Positions 18,255-26,831 are shown, numbered from the stretch's first letter. The stretch: DNA of 64,000 nucleotides from Flavonifractor sp052065355 (GCF_052065355.1 NZ_JBQHUF010000005.1:1-64000); one strand, 5' to 3'. Numbers and translations: made by a program. Notes: generated by a model from the sequence alone, not told the origin.

Positions 18255-18860
18255 TTACTTGGATTGATTGGGCCGGAATTTCCGGGGTTCCTCCCCCCGC
18301 AGGATCCGACCCAGTCCATGATAGTGACGGCTCACCATCAGCACCGTTAGTGCCAGGGTCAAAGCGCCTGCCTCCCAGCTATGGAAGAGGATGGACAGGG
18401 GCAGAAAGACGGTAGGGATAACCGCCGCTCCCAGAGGCAGCCAGCCGGTGATGACCGTCACGCCCAGGCCGGTGAGGCAGGCCGCCGTTCCCCACAGCGG
18501 AGAATAGAGGATCAGCCCCGCGCAGGTGACGGCCACGCCCTTACCGCCCCGAAACCGCTGCCAAAAGGGAAAATTGTGGCCCAGGACCGCCCCAAGGCAG
18601 GCCCACAGCAGGGCCAGCCGCCCCAGAGCGGCTCCGAACAGCAGCCAGGCCGCCAGGCAGGCCAAAGCGGTCTTTAAAATATCTCCCAGCAGCACCAGCA
18701 GCCCCCACCGCAGTCCCAGCTCATGGGACAGGTTGGCCATGCCCGGATTGCCGGTACCCAGCCGGGCGGCGCTTTCTCCGGTGCGCTGGCGTGCTACCAG
18801 CTCCCCGGTGAGAAAGCAGCCAAACATATATCCGATCACAAGGCAGATGATCCGTTCCAC
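18255..18860 (-). CDS. plsY: Glycerol-3-phosphate acyltransferase PlsY
   Basis: 201-residue integral membrane enzyme that transfers an acyl group from acyl phosphate to glycerol-3-phosphate, the first step of phospholipid synthesis. Family motifs are visible: ARLGTGNPGMANL near residue 37, LGHNFPFWQRFRGGKGVAVT near residue 95 and a third loop with SRHYHGLGRILRGEEP near 180. GTG 18860 is chosen because GAGAGG lies 8 bases upstream. It sits 53 bases downstream of a DUF3783 gene and upstream of greA. Confidence 0.92.
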   Translation of the reverse strand: MERIICLVIGYMFGCFLTGELVARQRTGESAARLGTGNPGMANLSHELGLRWGLLVLLGDILKTALACLAAWLLFGAALGRLALLWACLGAVLGHNFPFWQRFRGGKGVAVTCAGLILYSPLWGTAACLTGLGVTVITGWLPLGAAVIPTVFLPLSILFHSWEAGALTLALTVLMVSRHYHGLGRILRGEEPRKFRPNQSK

Positions 18861-18913
18861 AGCAAGCACCTCTCGCTTCTGATATGGTGCCAGTTTGCCC
18901 CAAAACGGCGGTT

Positions 18914-19312
18914 TTAGCCCTCCTGGTCCTTCTTGTGGGCGGCCTGGCCCCGACGGATGGCCTCCCGCTCCCGGGCAAGCTCCTCCCGCAGCTGTAGGGA
19001 GTTCCACGTCCCGTTGGTGGGGGTGAGCACCGCCTTGAGGCCCACCCGAGGGATCTTGTTCCGCCGGAATCCCTGGAGGAAGCGGTCCAGCAGAGGGCCG
19101 GTGCAGTTGACCAACAGCAGCACCTCGTCAGTAAAGGGCTCCCCTGCCCAGGGGCTCTCCGGCGTCTTGCCCTCCACCAAGTCGTTCAGGGTCAGGCCAT
19201 ATTCGGCAGGCTCCACCAACCGGGCCCGCAGACCCAGCGGCAGGCACATGCGGCGGATCTTCGCGCCCTTTTCATTATTCAGATTATACAGTAATACCAT
19301 AGGATGGTTCAT
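18914..19312 (-). CDS. DUF3783 domain-containing protein
   Basis: 132 residues, soluble. The N-terminal half (VLLYNLNNEKGAKIRRMCLPLG) and the later LLVNCTGPLLDRFLQGFRRNKIPRVGLKAVLTPTN are the conserved stretches of DUF3783 proteins of Clostridia. The charged C-terminal tail is probably helical. Function unknown. It leads a transcription unit with plsY and greA behind a TTGACG/TACAAT promoter, so it is likely a housekeeping protein. Confidence 0.8.
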   Translation of the reverse strand: MNHPMVLLYNLNNEKGAKIRRMCLPLGLRARLVEPAEYGLTLNDLVEGKTPESPWAGEPFTDEVLLLVNCTGPLLDRFLQGFRRNKIPRVGLKAVLTPTNGTWNSLQLREELAREREAIRRGQAAHKKDQEG

Positions 19313-19350
19313 AGAAAAATCCTCTTTTCCGTTCAGTGGTAACAGTCTAT

Positions 19351-19379
19351 ATTGTACCCGTCCGCTCCCCTGCCGTCAA
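19351..19379 (-). promoter_or_regulatory. Promoter of DUF3783-plsY-greA
   Basis: On the minus strand TTGACG (19374-19379) and TACAAT (19351-19356), spacer 17. Confidence 0.75.
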
Positions 19380-19395
19380 CAATTTCAGCCCGTCC

Positions 19396-19425
19396 TTGCA
19401 AAGGCCGGGTATTTTGTGGGATACT
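19396..19425 (+). promoter_or_regulatory. Promoter of the short-chain dehydrogenase gene
   Basis: TTGCAA (19396-19401) and GATACT (19420-19425), spacer 18. It is divergent from the preceding promoter, with the two -35 boxes 16 bp apart. Confidence 0.5.
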
Positions 19426-19447
19426 AAGGAAAAGGAGAGGATCGCAT

Positions 19448-20212
19448 ATGAAGATCGCCATTGTCACCGGCGCATCCTCCGGCCTGGGGCGCTCCTTTAT
19501 CCGTGAGCTGGACAAACAGGGCGGACTGGACGAGATCTGGGGCGTGGCCCGCCGCCGGGAGCGGATGGAGGAGCTGGCCGGTGAACTGGCCACCCCTATG
19601 CGCCCGCTGGCCCTGGACCTGACCAAAATGGAGAGCGTGGAGACGCTGCGCGCCCTGCTGAAGGAGACGGGGGCCGACGTGCGGGTGCTGGTCAACTCCG
19701 CCGGCTTCGGCAAGTTCGGCACCTACGCCGACATGACCCTCCAGGAGACGGCAGACATGATCGACCTGAACAGCCGGGCCGCCGTACTCCTCACCGCCGC
19801 CGTCATCCCCCATATGAGCCGGGGAGCTCGCATTCTGGAGATCTGCTCCTCCGCCGCCTTCCAGCCTCTGCCCGGCTTCAACGTCTATGCCGCCACCAAG
19901 GCTTTCCTGCTGCACTACAGCCGGGCCCTGCGGTGGGAGGTAGCGCCCAGAGGCATCAAGGTGACGGCGGTATGTCCCGGCTGGATCAAGACGGAATTTA
20001 TGGATGTGGCCAAGGACACCAAGAACGGCCGCACCGTCCGCAGCTACCCCTTCGCCCTCAGGCCGGAGACGGTGGCCCGGCGGGCTCTGCGGGACAGCCA
20101 GGTGCTGGCCGTCACCACCTGCGGCCTGCCCGCCCTGGTACAGCGGACCGCCAGCAAGTTACTCCCACACTGCTTCATCATGGCCTGTTGGGAGAGTCTG
20201 CGCCGGATCTGA
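19448..20212 (+). CDS. Short-chain dehydrogenase/reductase (SDR family)
   Basis: 254 residues. The Rossmann nucleotide-binding motif TGASSGLGRSF is at residues 7-17, NSAGFG near 83, the catalytic Ser in ICSSAAF near 133 and Tyr-x3-Lys in YAATKAF near 147, then PGWIKTEF near 177. The basic residues RRRERM after strand 2 suggest NADPH. The substrate cannot be inferred; relatives reduce ketones or act in lipid metabolism. It is monocistronic, with GGAGAGG before ATG 19448 and a terminator behind. Confidence 0.88.
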   Translation: MKIAIVTGASSGLGRSFIRELDKQGGLDEIWGVARRRERMEELAGELATPMRPLALDLTKMESVETLRALLKETGADVRVLVNSAGFGKFGTYADMTLQETADMIDLNSRAAVLLTAAVIPHMSRGARILEICSSAAFQPLPGFNVYAATKAFLLHYSRALRWEVAPRGIKVTAVCPGWIKTEFMDVAKDTKNGRTVRSYPFALRPETVARRALRDSQVLAVTTCGLPALVQRTASKLLPHCFIMACWESLRRI

Positions 20213-20224
20213 ACACTATAATAC

Positions 20225-20255
20225 AAGGGACGCTCCGTCTGTTGGAGCGTCCCTT
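20225..20255. terminator. Terminator between convergent SDR and amidase genes
   Basis: A perfect 12-bp stem (20225-20236 and 20244-20255) with a 7-base loop. The flanks are AT-rich, so it could work in both directions. Confidence 0.78.
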
Positions 20256-20265
20256 ATATTATTAT

Positions 20266-21825
20266 TTACTTTTGGATCGCACCGGTATTCAGGTAGTCCG
20301 TGATGCCCTGGGTGATACCCTCGGCCAGCTTCTGCTGGTAGGCATCCGACTTGAGCCGCTCCAGCTCCTCTACGTTGGACATAAAGCCGCACTCCACCAG
20401 CACCGCCGCCATGTTGGTCTCCCGCAGTACCACAAAGTTGGCCGATGCAATGCCCCGGTCAATGGCTCCGGTGGCCGCGCACACTGCGCTCTGTACCGCC
20501 TGGGCAAAATTCTTACTTCTGGTACTGGTGGGATAGTAATATGTGTACAGCCCCTGGAAGGTGGGTACAGTGCCCGAGGCGTTGATGTGGATACTGACGA
20601 AAAGGTCGGCATTCACCGAATTGGCCAGTTCACTGCGCTCATACAGATCGCCCGCCGTCTCCCCCGTCCGGGTCATCACTACGTTGTAGCCCGCCTTCTC
20701 CAGCTCGGTCTTCAGCTTATTGGAGATAGCCAGGGTCAGATCCTTTTCGTAAATCTTGGTGCCGCTGGCGTCGGGATACACCGCGCCCAGTGTGGTACCG
20801 TCATGGCCCGGGTCCACCACGATGGTGTACTTGTTGGGGTTCAGATTATAGTCCGGGGTCTCCGGCTCCTCCGGCGCCGTCAGGACGGCGCGGATGGCAT
20901 TGGCACCCGATGTCACGCTGACATTTTCCGCATAGCTGGCGCCGCTTTTCAGATCCAGCACCACCCGGAGCGTATGGGGATAGCTGTAGCCCAGATCATC
21001 ATCATGCTGGAGATAGCGGATTGACGAGATCGTCTCGCTGTCGGCGGCAATGGTCACCGTATTCTCTACCGCCTCGGCACAGTACGCGCCCAGCACGTCG
21101 ATCACCACCCGGTCACCCAGGTCGATGACCCGGTACTCCGGCGTATGGTCGGTGGTGATGGTCACCACCTGGGTACTGGCGGAGAAGGAAATATCGGTAA
21201 CCACACCCTTATCCGCATTGGCGGGAGGCACCGGGGTGGGACTGGGGGTGGGGTCAGGCGTAGGAGTGGGAGTCGGGGTAGGCGTAGGGGTGGGCGGTGT
21301 AGGAGACGTGATGACGGCGGTAAAGGTGGCGCCGTCCCAGGCTACCTCCGCCCCCAGCTGCTCGGAGACGAACCGAAGGGGCACCATGGTGCTCTCCTTC
21401 CCATCCCACTTTACCACTCCGGCGGGCACACCGTCGGGCAGTTCCACGCTCTGGCCATTCACCAGCGCGGTGGCCGAACCCAGGGTGAGTACGATGGTGC
21501 TCTCCTCCCGCATCAAAATCGCCTGCCGGGTCTCAGGCACCCAGGTCACAGTGGCTCCCAGAGCCTCGGCAATGAGCCGCACCGGCACCAGAGTACGTCC
21601 GTTCTTCCCTTCCGGATACTGCACCAGAGCAGGCACATCCTCCGGGGTGAGGGCCGCACCGTCCAGAGTCATATTGACCCGGTCGGTCTCCACCAGTTCA
21701 CCATAACGTCCGGTGGTTTCATCATAAAAATAAACGGAAAGGGTACCAGCAGGCCCGGCGGCCACAATAGGTACCATTCCGATCAGCAATACGATCACTA
21801 AAAGCAGGGAAATGGCCTTTTTCAT
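20266..21825 (-). CDS. N-acetylmuramoyl-L-alanine amidase with stalk and AMIN domains
   Basis: Secreted peptidoglycan hydrolase of 519 residues that cuts the muramic acid-peptide bond. Layout: signal peptide (1-24), a copper amine oxidase-like N-terminal (stalk/wall-associated) domain at about 50-180 (GRTLVPVRLIAEALGATVTW and STMVPLRFVSEQLGAEVAW), a Pro-Thr linker (about 185-205), an AMIN domain (about 210-310) and an Amidase_3 catalytic domain (about 330-515). The catalytic domain has the zinc ligands VVDPGHDG, the following Glu, VSIHIN and the catalytic Glu in VLVECGFMSN. ATG 21825 has GAGGAG upstream. Confidence 0.92.
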   Translation of the reverse strand: MKKAISLLLVIVLLIGMVPIVAAGPAGTLSVYFYDETTGRYGELVETDRVNMTLDGAALTPEDVPALVQYPEGKNGRTLVPVRLIAEALGATVTWVPETRQAILMREESTIVLTLGSATALVNGQSVELPDGVPAGVVKWDGKESTMVPLRFVSEQLGAEVAWDGATFTAVITSPTPPTPTPTPTPTPTPDPTPSPTPVPPANADKGVVTDISFSASTQVVTITTDHTPEYRVIDLGDRVVIDVLGAYCAEAVENTVTIAADSETISSIRYLQHDDDLGYSYPHTLRVVLDLKSGASYAENVSVTSGANAIRAVLTAPEEPETPDYNLNPNKYTIVVDPGHDGTTLGAVYPDASGTKIYEKDLTLAISNKLKTELEKAGYNVVMTRTGETAGDLYERSELANSVNADLFVSIHINASGTVPTFQGLYTYYYPTSTRSKNFAQAVQSAVCAATGAIDRGIASANFVVLRETNMAAVLVECGFMSNVEELERLKSDAYQQKLAEGITQGITDYLNTGAIQK

Positions 21826-21854
21826 AGCAGAACTCCTCGGCAAAATATGAATTT

Positions 21855-21883
21855 ATTCTACCGTATTCCCGCCAAACCGTCAA
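21855..21883 (-). promoter_or_regulatory. Promoter of the amidase gene
   Basis: On the minus strand TTGACG (21878-21883) and TAGAAT (21855-21860), spacer 17. Confidence 0.7.
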
Positions 21884-21901
21884 GGCGGCCGGGCAAAAAA
21901 G

Positions 21902-21979
21902 TTGACATAAATTTTTGGTCATTCTTATTTGCAAGTCCACGCAAAACGGCTTGCACTTATGTCAAAATCTTGGTATGAT
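21902..21979 (+). promoter_or_regulatory. Promoter and dyad upstream of the hydratase operon
   Basis: TTGCAC (21951-21956) and TATGAT (21974-21979), spacer 17. TTGACATAA (21902-21910) recurs inverted as TTATGTCAA (21957-21965), the second copy inside the promoter spacer, and TGCAAG/CTTGCA form a smaller dyad between them. This suggests control by a DNA-binding regulator, possibly through looping (inference). Confidence 0.6.
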
Positions 21980-22012
21980 AGATGTAATTTGAATCACAAC
22001 GGAGGGATACCC

Positions 22013-24259
22013 ATGCTGAAGATCACAACGGAGGGCGTATACTACAAAAACGGCGCCTTTCTGCCCGCCCAGGACGGACCCGCAGCCGGCCTGCCCGCCC
22101 CGGAAGAGGCCAAAAAAGGCACCATGGCCTACGCCATCCTGCAAGCCCACAACACCAGCGGTTCCATGGACAGCCTGGCCATCAAATTTGACGCCATGGC
22201 CTCCCATGACATTACATATGTGGGCATCATCCAGACCGCCCGTGCCTCCGGCATGAAGGAGTTCCCGCTGCCCTATGTGCTGACCAACTGCCACAACTCC
22301 CTGTGCGCCGTGGGCGGCACCATCAACGAGGATGACCACGTGTTCGGCCTGTCCGCCGCCAAGAAGTACGGCGGCGAGTTCGTCCCCGCCCACCAGAGCG
22401 TCATCCATTCCTACATGCGGGAGCGGTATGCCGCCCCGGGCAAGATGATCCTGGGCTCCGACTCCCACACCCGCTACGGCGCCTACGGCACCATGGCCAT
22501 CGGCGAGGGCGGCCCCGAGCTGGCCCGTCAGCTGCTGGAGAAGACCTATAACATCTCCTATCCCAAGGTCATCGCCATCTACCTCACCGGCGCCCCCATC
22601 CCCGGCGTGGGTCCTCAGGACGTGGCACTGGAGCTCATCCGCTCCACCTTCAAGGACGGCATTGTGAAGAACGCCGTCATGGAGTTCTTCGGCCCCGGCG
22701 TGGCAAACCTCTCCATGGATTACCGTTCCGGCATCGACGTGATGACCACCGAGACCACCTGCCTGTCCTCTGTCTGGCCCGCCGACGACACCCTGAAGGA
22801 TCACCTGGCGGTACTGGGCCGGGGCGGCGAGTTCAAGCCTCAGGCTCCCGCCGACGGCGCCTACTATGACGGAATCATCGAAGTGGAGCTGGACAAGATC
22901 CGGCCCATGATCGCCCTTCCCTTCCACCCCTCCAACGCCTACACCATCAAAGAGTTTAAGGAGAACATGGAAGACCTGCTCCACCAGGTGGACGAGGACA
23001 CCATGCATCAGCTGAAGCTGAAGAGCAAGCCCGCCTCCCTGCTGGACAAGGTGGTGAACGGCCAGTTCCATGTGGATCAGGGCGTCATCGCCGGCTGCTC
23101 CGGCGGCACCTACCAGAATATCGTCCGGGCGGCTCAGATCCTGGACGGTCACGCCATCGGCGCCGACGAGTTCTGGCTGTCCGTCTACCCCACCAGCCAG
23201 CCCGTCAACCTGGAGCTGACCCGGAAGGGCTACATCACCTCCCTGATGGCCGCCGGCGCCTCTATCCGCTCCTGCTTCTGCGGTCCCTGCTTCGGCGCCG
23301 GCGACGTGCCCGCCAACGGGGCTTTCTCCATCCGTCACTCCACCCGGAACTTCCCCAACCGGGAGGGCTCCAAGCCCTCCGACGGCCAGGTATCCTACGT
23401 GGCTCTGATGGACGCCCGCTCCATCGCCGCCACCGCCCTCAATGGCGGCGTGCTCACCGGGGCCGACGAGCTGCCCAGCGCCCCCGTGGATCCCGCTGTG
23501 GAGCCCTTCGCCTATGATCCCACCCCCTACAAGGCCCGGGTGTACTTCGGCGTGGGCAAGGCCGATCCCAGCCAGGAGCTGGTGTTTGGCCCCAACATCG
23601 CCGACTGGCCGGAGCAGGTGGCCCTGCCAGAGAACCTGCTGCTCACCGTGTGCTCCGCTATCTATGACCCCGTCACCACCACCGATGAACTCATCCCCTC
23701 CGGTGAGACCTCTTCCTACCGCTCCAACCCCATCAAGCTGTCCGACTTCGCCCTGAGCCGGAAGGATCCCCAGTATGTCCCCCGCGCCAAGGAGATCCTG
23801 GCGGTGGAGAAGCTGCGCCGCACCAATCCCGAGGCCCCTGAAGTGAAGGACGCCCTCATGGGCCACGACGGAAAAGATACCGGCCTGGGCTCCCTGGTGA
23901 TGGCCCTCAAGCCCGGCGACGGCTCCGCCCGTGAGCAAGCCGCCTCCTGCCAGCGTGTGCTGGGCGGTGTGGCTAACCTGGCCGCCGAGTACGCCACCAA
24001 GCGCTACCGCTCCAACGTGGTGAACTGGGGCATGCTGCCCTTCATCGCCGAGGGTGTGAAGGACTGGAACATCCAGCCCGGCGACAAGCTGTACATCCCC
24101 GGCGTCCGCTCCGCCGTGGACAGCGGCGCGGAGGATATCTCCGCTACCCTGATCCAGAACGGCACGGAAAAGGCCGTCACCCTGAAGCTGCCCGGTATGA
24201 CCCGGGAAGAGCGGGATATCGTCCTGGCTGGCTGCCTGATCAACTACTACGCCAAGTGA
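22013..24259 (+). CDS. Aconitase-family hydratase (YbhJ-like)
   Basis: 748 residues of the aconitase superfamily, a 4Fe-4S (de)hydratase. Visible motifs: ILGSDSHTRYGAYGTMAIGEGG near residue 160, a first cluster Cys candidate in IAGCSGGTYQN near 362, and the pair in RSCFCGPCFGAGD near 425, matching the aconitase C-x2-C ligands. A swivel domain with RSAVDSGAED near 703 follows. The length fits E. coli YbhJ, whose substrate is unknown; it is clearly not a canonical citrate aconitase, because the GSCTN motif is altered. ATG 22013 follows GGAGG by 8 bases. It is followed 11 bases later by a DUF1847 gene. Confidence 0.82.
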   Translation: MLKITTEGVYYKNGAFLPAQDGPAAGLPAPEEAKKGTMAYAILQAHNTSGSMDSLAIKFDAMASHDITYVGIIQTARASGMKEFPLPYVLTNCHNSLCAVGGTINEDDHVFGLSAAKKYGGEFVPAHQSVIHSYMRERYAAPGKMILGSDSHTRYGAYGTMAIGEGGPELARQLLEKTYNISYPKVIAIYLTGAPIPGVGPQDVALELIRSTFKDGIVKNAVMEFFGPGVANLSMDYRSGIDVMTTETTCLSSVWPADDTLKDHLAVLGRGGEFKPQAPADGAYYDGIIEVELDKIRPMIALPFHPSNAYTIKEFKENMEDLLHQVDEDTMHQLKLKSKPASLLDKVVNGQFHVDQGVIAGCSGGTYQNIVRAAQILDGHAIGADEFWLSVYPTSQPVNLELTRKGYITSLMAAGASIRSCFCGPCFGAGDVPANGAFSIRHSTRNFPNREGSKPSDGQVSYVALMDARSIAATALNGGVLTGADELPSAPVDPAVEPFAYDPTPYKARVYFGVGKADPSQELVFGPNIADWPEQVALPENLLLTVCSAIYDPVTTTDELIPSGETSSYRSNPIKLSDFALSRKDPQYVPRAKEILAVEKLRRTNPEAPEVKDALMGHDGKDTGLGSLVMALKPGDGSAREQAASCQRVLGGVANLAAEYATKRYRSNVVNWGMLPFIAEGVKDWNIQPGDKLYIPGVRSAVDSGAEDISATLIQNGTEKAVTLKLPGMTREERDIVLAGCLINYYAK

Positions 24260-24270
24260 GGATATCGGAT

Positions 24271-24918
24271 ATGGAAACCCATGAACTGTCCTGTGCGGAC
24301 TGCGGCAGCAAAGCATGCTCCAGCGGAATGGGAACATTCCCCCCCTTCTGCACCACATCGGCACTCGAGCCCGGCGAACTGGACGAGGCGCTTTCTCTCT
24401 CCACGCAGGAGGAGAACCAGCGGGTTCTTCAGACTGCCGCACAGGTAGAGTATGAAGGCTACTGCAAGTGGACGCGGGTGGAGGAAATCATGCAATTTGC
24501 CCGCCGCATGGGCTTTCAGAAAATTGGAATCGCTACCTGTGTCGGTCTGTTGAAAGAAAGCCATGCACTGGCACGGATCCTTCGGGCAAACGGCTTCCAG
24601 GTATATTCCATAGCCTGTAAAGCCGGAATGACAGACAAGACCGCAATCGGAATCGATGAAGCATGTAAGCAGGTCGGGGCGAATATGTGCAATCCTATCC
24701 TGCAGGCCAAGCACCTCAACCGGCTTGGCACGGAGCTCAACATCGTCGTCGGTCTGTGCGTGGGACACGACAGCATGTTCTACAAATACGCGGAGGGCCT
24801 CACCACCACCCTGGTCACCAAGGACCGGGTCACCGGCCATAATCCGGCCGCCGTGCTCTACAACCTGGACAGCTATTACAAGCGTCTGCTGGACCCGCCC
24901 AAGTCTGAGGAAGCATAA
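24271..24918 (+). CDS. DUF1847 cysteine-rich protein
   Basis: 215 residues with an N-terminal cysteine cluster (CADCGSKACSSG at about residues 8-19, another Cys near 28) that looks metal- or Fe-S-binding. Later cysteines lie in IGIATCVGLLKESHAL, SIACKAGM and GLCVGHDSMF. This is the DUF1847 pattern; the biochemistry is unknown. ATG 24271 is preferred over an overlapping GTG at 24256. Tight linkage to the aconitase-like enzyme suggests a shared substrate or cluster maintenance (inference). Confidence 0.82.
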   Translation: METHELSCADCGSKACSSGMGTFPPFCTTSALEPGELDEALSLSTQEENQRVLQTAAQVEYEGYCKWTRVEEIMQFARRMGFQKIGIATCVGLLKESHALARILRANGFQVYSIACKAGMTDKTAIGIDEACKQVGANMCNPILQAKHLNRLGTELNIVVGLCVGHDSMFYKYAEGLTTTLVTKDRVTGHNPAAVLYNLDSYYKRLLDPPKSEEA

Positions 24919-24990
24919 TTTTTCTCTCCCGCAATCATTGCCCCCTCTCAGGTGTGTATAGATCAGAAAGCACTGGAAGGAGGATCTGCC

Positions 24991-25839
24991 ATGAAGCGTC
25001 TGCTCCGCACTCTTCCCTGTCTTCTGCTCTGCCTGCTCCTGCTGGGGAGCTCAGCCTCCGCCGACATGGGACCCAAACAGTCCGTCACTATCACGGTGAC
25101 CAACGCCCCGGAGGGGGTGTACTATCTGGACCTGCTCCACCAGGCTGATTGGGACTACAGCAATGTGGATCTGGAGGAATATGACCCGGACCTGATCCAG
25201 GGGCTTCGGAGCTGGGAGGACGAGGGCTGGTATCCCGCCCTGGCTCACGGCACCAACCTACCCCTGTTCGGCGATCTGACGCCGGGGACGGACGGGACCC
25301 ACACCTTTTCCTATGTGGGCCTGCCGGACACCTTCCGCATTGCGGTGTCCTCCGCCGATGGGGCTCAGGCCACGGAGGAGCCTTTCACCCGAACGGTGTT
25401 TCATACCGAGCTGGTGTACGACTACGCCACTAACACCGTCACCAAGTCCACCTCCACTGTGGGATATTACCTCACTCAGTTCCTCTCCACCTTCGTCCCT
25501 ACGCTTGTGGTGGAGGGCATCCTGCTGTGGCTGTTCGGATTCCGCACCAGACGGAGCGTGGTGGTATGTTTCATCGTCAACCTGGCGACCCAGGCGGCCC
25601 TCCACATCCTGCTGGGCTCGGCCATCCTGGCTGTGGGTGCTCACTACCTGTACTACCTGATGCTGGTGCCGGTGGAGGTTCTGATCCTGCTGGCGGAGGC
25701 CATCGCCTACGGCCTGCTGCTGCGGGAGCATACGCCCCGCCGCCGGGTGGGATACGCCGTATGCGCCAACCTGACCAGCTACGCCGCCGGTTTCCTGCCT
25801 CTCTACTTCATCGCCCAGTTCCTTCTGGGCTGGTGGTAA
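24991..25839 (+). CDS. Uncharacterised membrane protein with N-terminal exported domain
   Basis: 282 residues. The signal peptide (1-24, ending SASA) is followed by a beta-rich extracytoplasmic domain of about 125 residues (SVTITVTNAPEGVYYLDLLH opening it). Four or five membrane helices follow (about 160-275). No catalytic motif or family name recognised. AAGGAGG is 7 bases before ATG 24991. It stands alone between the DUF1847 gene and the zinc importer, with a possible terminator at 25874-25919. Confidence 0.75.
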   Translation: MKRLLRTLPCLLLCLLLLGSSASADMGPKQSVTITVTNAPEGVYYLDLLHQADWDYSNVDLEEYDPDLIQGLRSWEDEGWYPALAHGTNLPLFGDLTPGTDGTHTFSYVGLPDTFRIAVSSADGAQATEEPFTRTVFHTELVYDYATNTVTKSTSTVGYYLTQFLSTFVPTLVVEGILLWLFGFRTRRSVVVCFIVNLATQAALHILLGSAILAVGAHYLYYLMLVPVEVLILLAEAIAYGLLLREHTPRRRVGYAVCANLTSYAAGFLPLYFIAQFLLGWW

Positions 25840-25847
25840 AGAATTGT

Positions 25848-25876
25848 TTTACAGAACGGCCAAAATGCGTTATAAT
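25848..25876 (+). promoter_or_regulatory. Promoter of the znu operon
   Basis: TTTACA (25848-25853) and TATAAT (25871-25876), spacer 17. The -10 overlaps the first arm of the following hairpin, so RNA from this promoter starts inside that arm. The overlap also makes the hairpin DNA a candidate operator for a metal regulator. Confidence 0.7.
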
Positions 25877-25919
25877 ACGATACGCCGGGTAGGAATTACC
25901 CGGCGTATCGTATTTTTAA
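25874..25919 (+). terminator. 18-bp hairpin before znuA (terminator of the upstream gene)
   Basis: Arms 25874-25891 and 25897-25914 pair perfectly over 18 bp with a 5-base loop, followed by TTTTT. It would stop read-through from the membrane-protein gene, while transcripts starting near 25883 have only part of the stem. Confidence 0.8.
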
Positions 25920-25937
25920 TTAGACAAGGGGATCTCT

Positions 25938-26831
25938 ATGAAAAAACTGCTCGCGGCGGCCTGTACCCTGGGCCTCCTGCTCTCCGCCTGCTCGTCGCCC
26001 GCCGCCTCCCAGCCTGAGGACGACGGCAAGCTCCATGTGCTTGCCACCACTTATCCAGTCTACCTGTTCACCACGGCGGTGGCCGAGGGAGTGGACAATG
26101 TGGAGGTCAGCCTGCTGGTCAACCAGCAGACCTCCTGCCTCCACGACTACACGCTCACCGTCAGCGATATGAAGGCCATTGAGGGTGCCGACGTCATCGT
26201 AATGAACGGTGCCGGGCTGGAGGACTTTATGGACGACGCCCTGGCCGCCTCCGACGCGCCGGTGATCGACTGCTCCGAGGGGATCGATCTGCTGCCCGCC
26301 CTGGGCCACGAGGGCCACGACCACGACACCGAGTATGACCCTCATATCTGGATGAACGAGGAATCCGCCGCCGTAATGATGAACAACATCGTCCATGGCC
26401 TGGGAGCGCTTGATGGGGCACATCTGGAGCAGTACAACGAAAACGGCAACGCCGCAATCGCGCTGCTGCCCGGCGACGATCCCCGGCTGGAGGAACTGGC
26501 CTGCCCCTATCTGATTACCTTCCATGACGGCTTCCAGTACTTCGCTCTGGACAATGGCCTCACCCTGCTGAAGGCTATTGAAGAGGAAGAGGGCTCCGAG
26601 GCTTCCGCCGCCGAGATCAAGGAGATCGTGGCGCTTATCGAGGAATACGATATCCCGGCCATCTTCACCGAGGTCAACGGCTCAGACGCCACCGCCCAGG
26701 CGATCTCCCGGGAAACTGGCTGTGAAGTATACCAGCTTGACATGATCATGAGCGGCGACGGTACGGGCATCCAGCCCTATGTGGACGCCATGGAGAAAAA
26801 TATGGATACTATTCTGGAGGCTTTGGGATGA
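25938..26831 (+). CDS. znuA: Zinc/manganese ABC transporter substrate-binding lipoprotein
   Basis: 297-residue lipoprotein (lipobox LLLSACSS, Cys near residue 18) of the ZnuA/TroA cluster A-1 family. It captures Zn(II) or Mn(II) outside the cell. Visible: a His-rich loop HEGHDHD near residue 122 directly before DPHIWM, a conserved ligand in this family, and the late TFHDGFQYF and FTEVNGSD segments holding the other ligands. The next two genes encode its ATPase and permease. The metal cannot be fixed from sequence alone. Confidence 0.9.
   Translation: MKKLLAAACTLGLLLSACSSPAASQPEDDGKLHVLATTYPVYLFTTAVAEGVDNVEVSLLVNQQTSCLHDYTLTVSDMKAIEGADVIVMNGAGLEDFMDDALAASDAPVIDCSEGIDLLPALGHEGHDHDTEYDPHIWMNEESAAVMMNNIVHGLGALDGAHLEQYNENGNAAIALLPGDDPRLEELACPYLITFHDGFQYFALDNGLTLLKAIEEEEGSEASAAEIKEIVALIEEYDIPAIFTEVNGSDATAQAISRETGCEVYQLDMIMSGDGTGIQPYVDAMEKNMDTILEALG

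Noticed and set aside
21219..21300. Short repeated GGNGTNGGG-type units that could pass for a tandem repeat locus
   Set aside because: They encode the Pro-Thr linker of the amidase on the minus strand, a normal low-complexity spacer.
21962..24442. An 826-codon frame antisense to the hydratase
   Set aside because: Antisense shadow of a gene with clear Fe-S hydratase motifs; low-complexity translation.
25874..25914. The znuA hairpin as a canonical Zur box
   Set aside because: The stem is GC-rich in the centre and does not fit the AT-rich Zur consensus; only a general operator role is possible.
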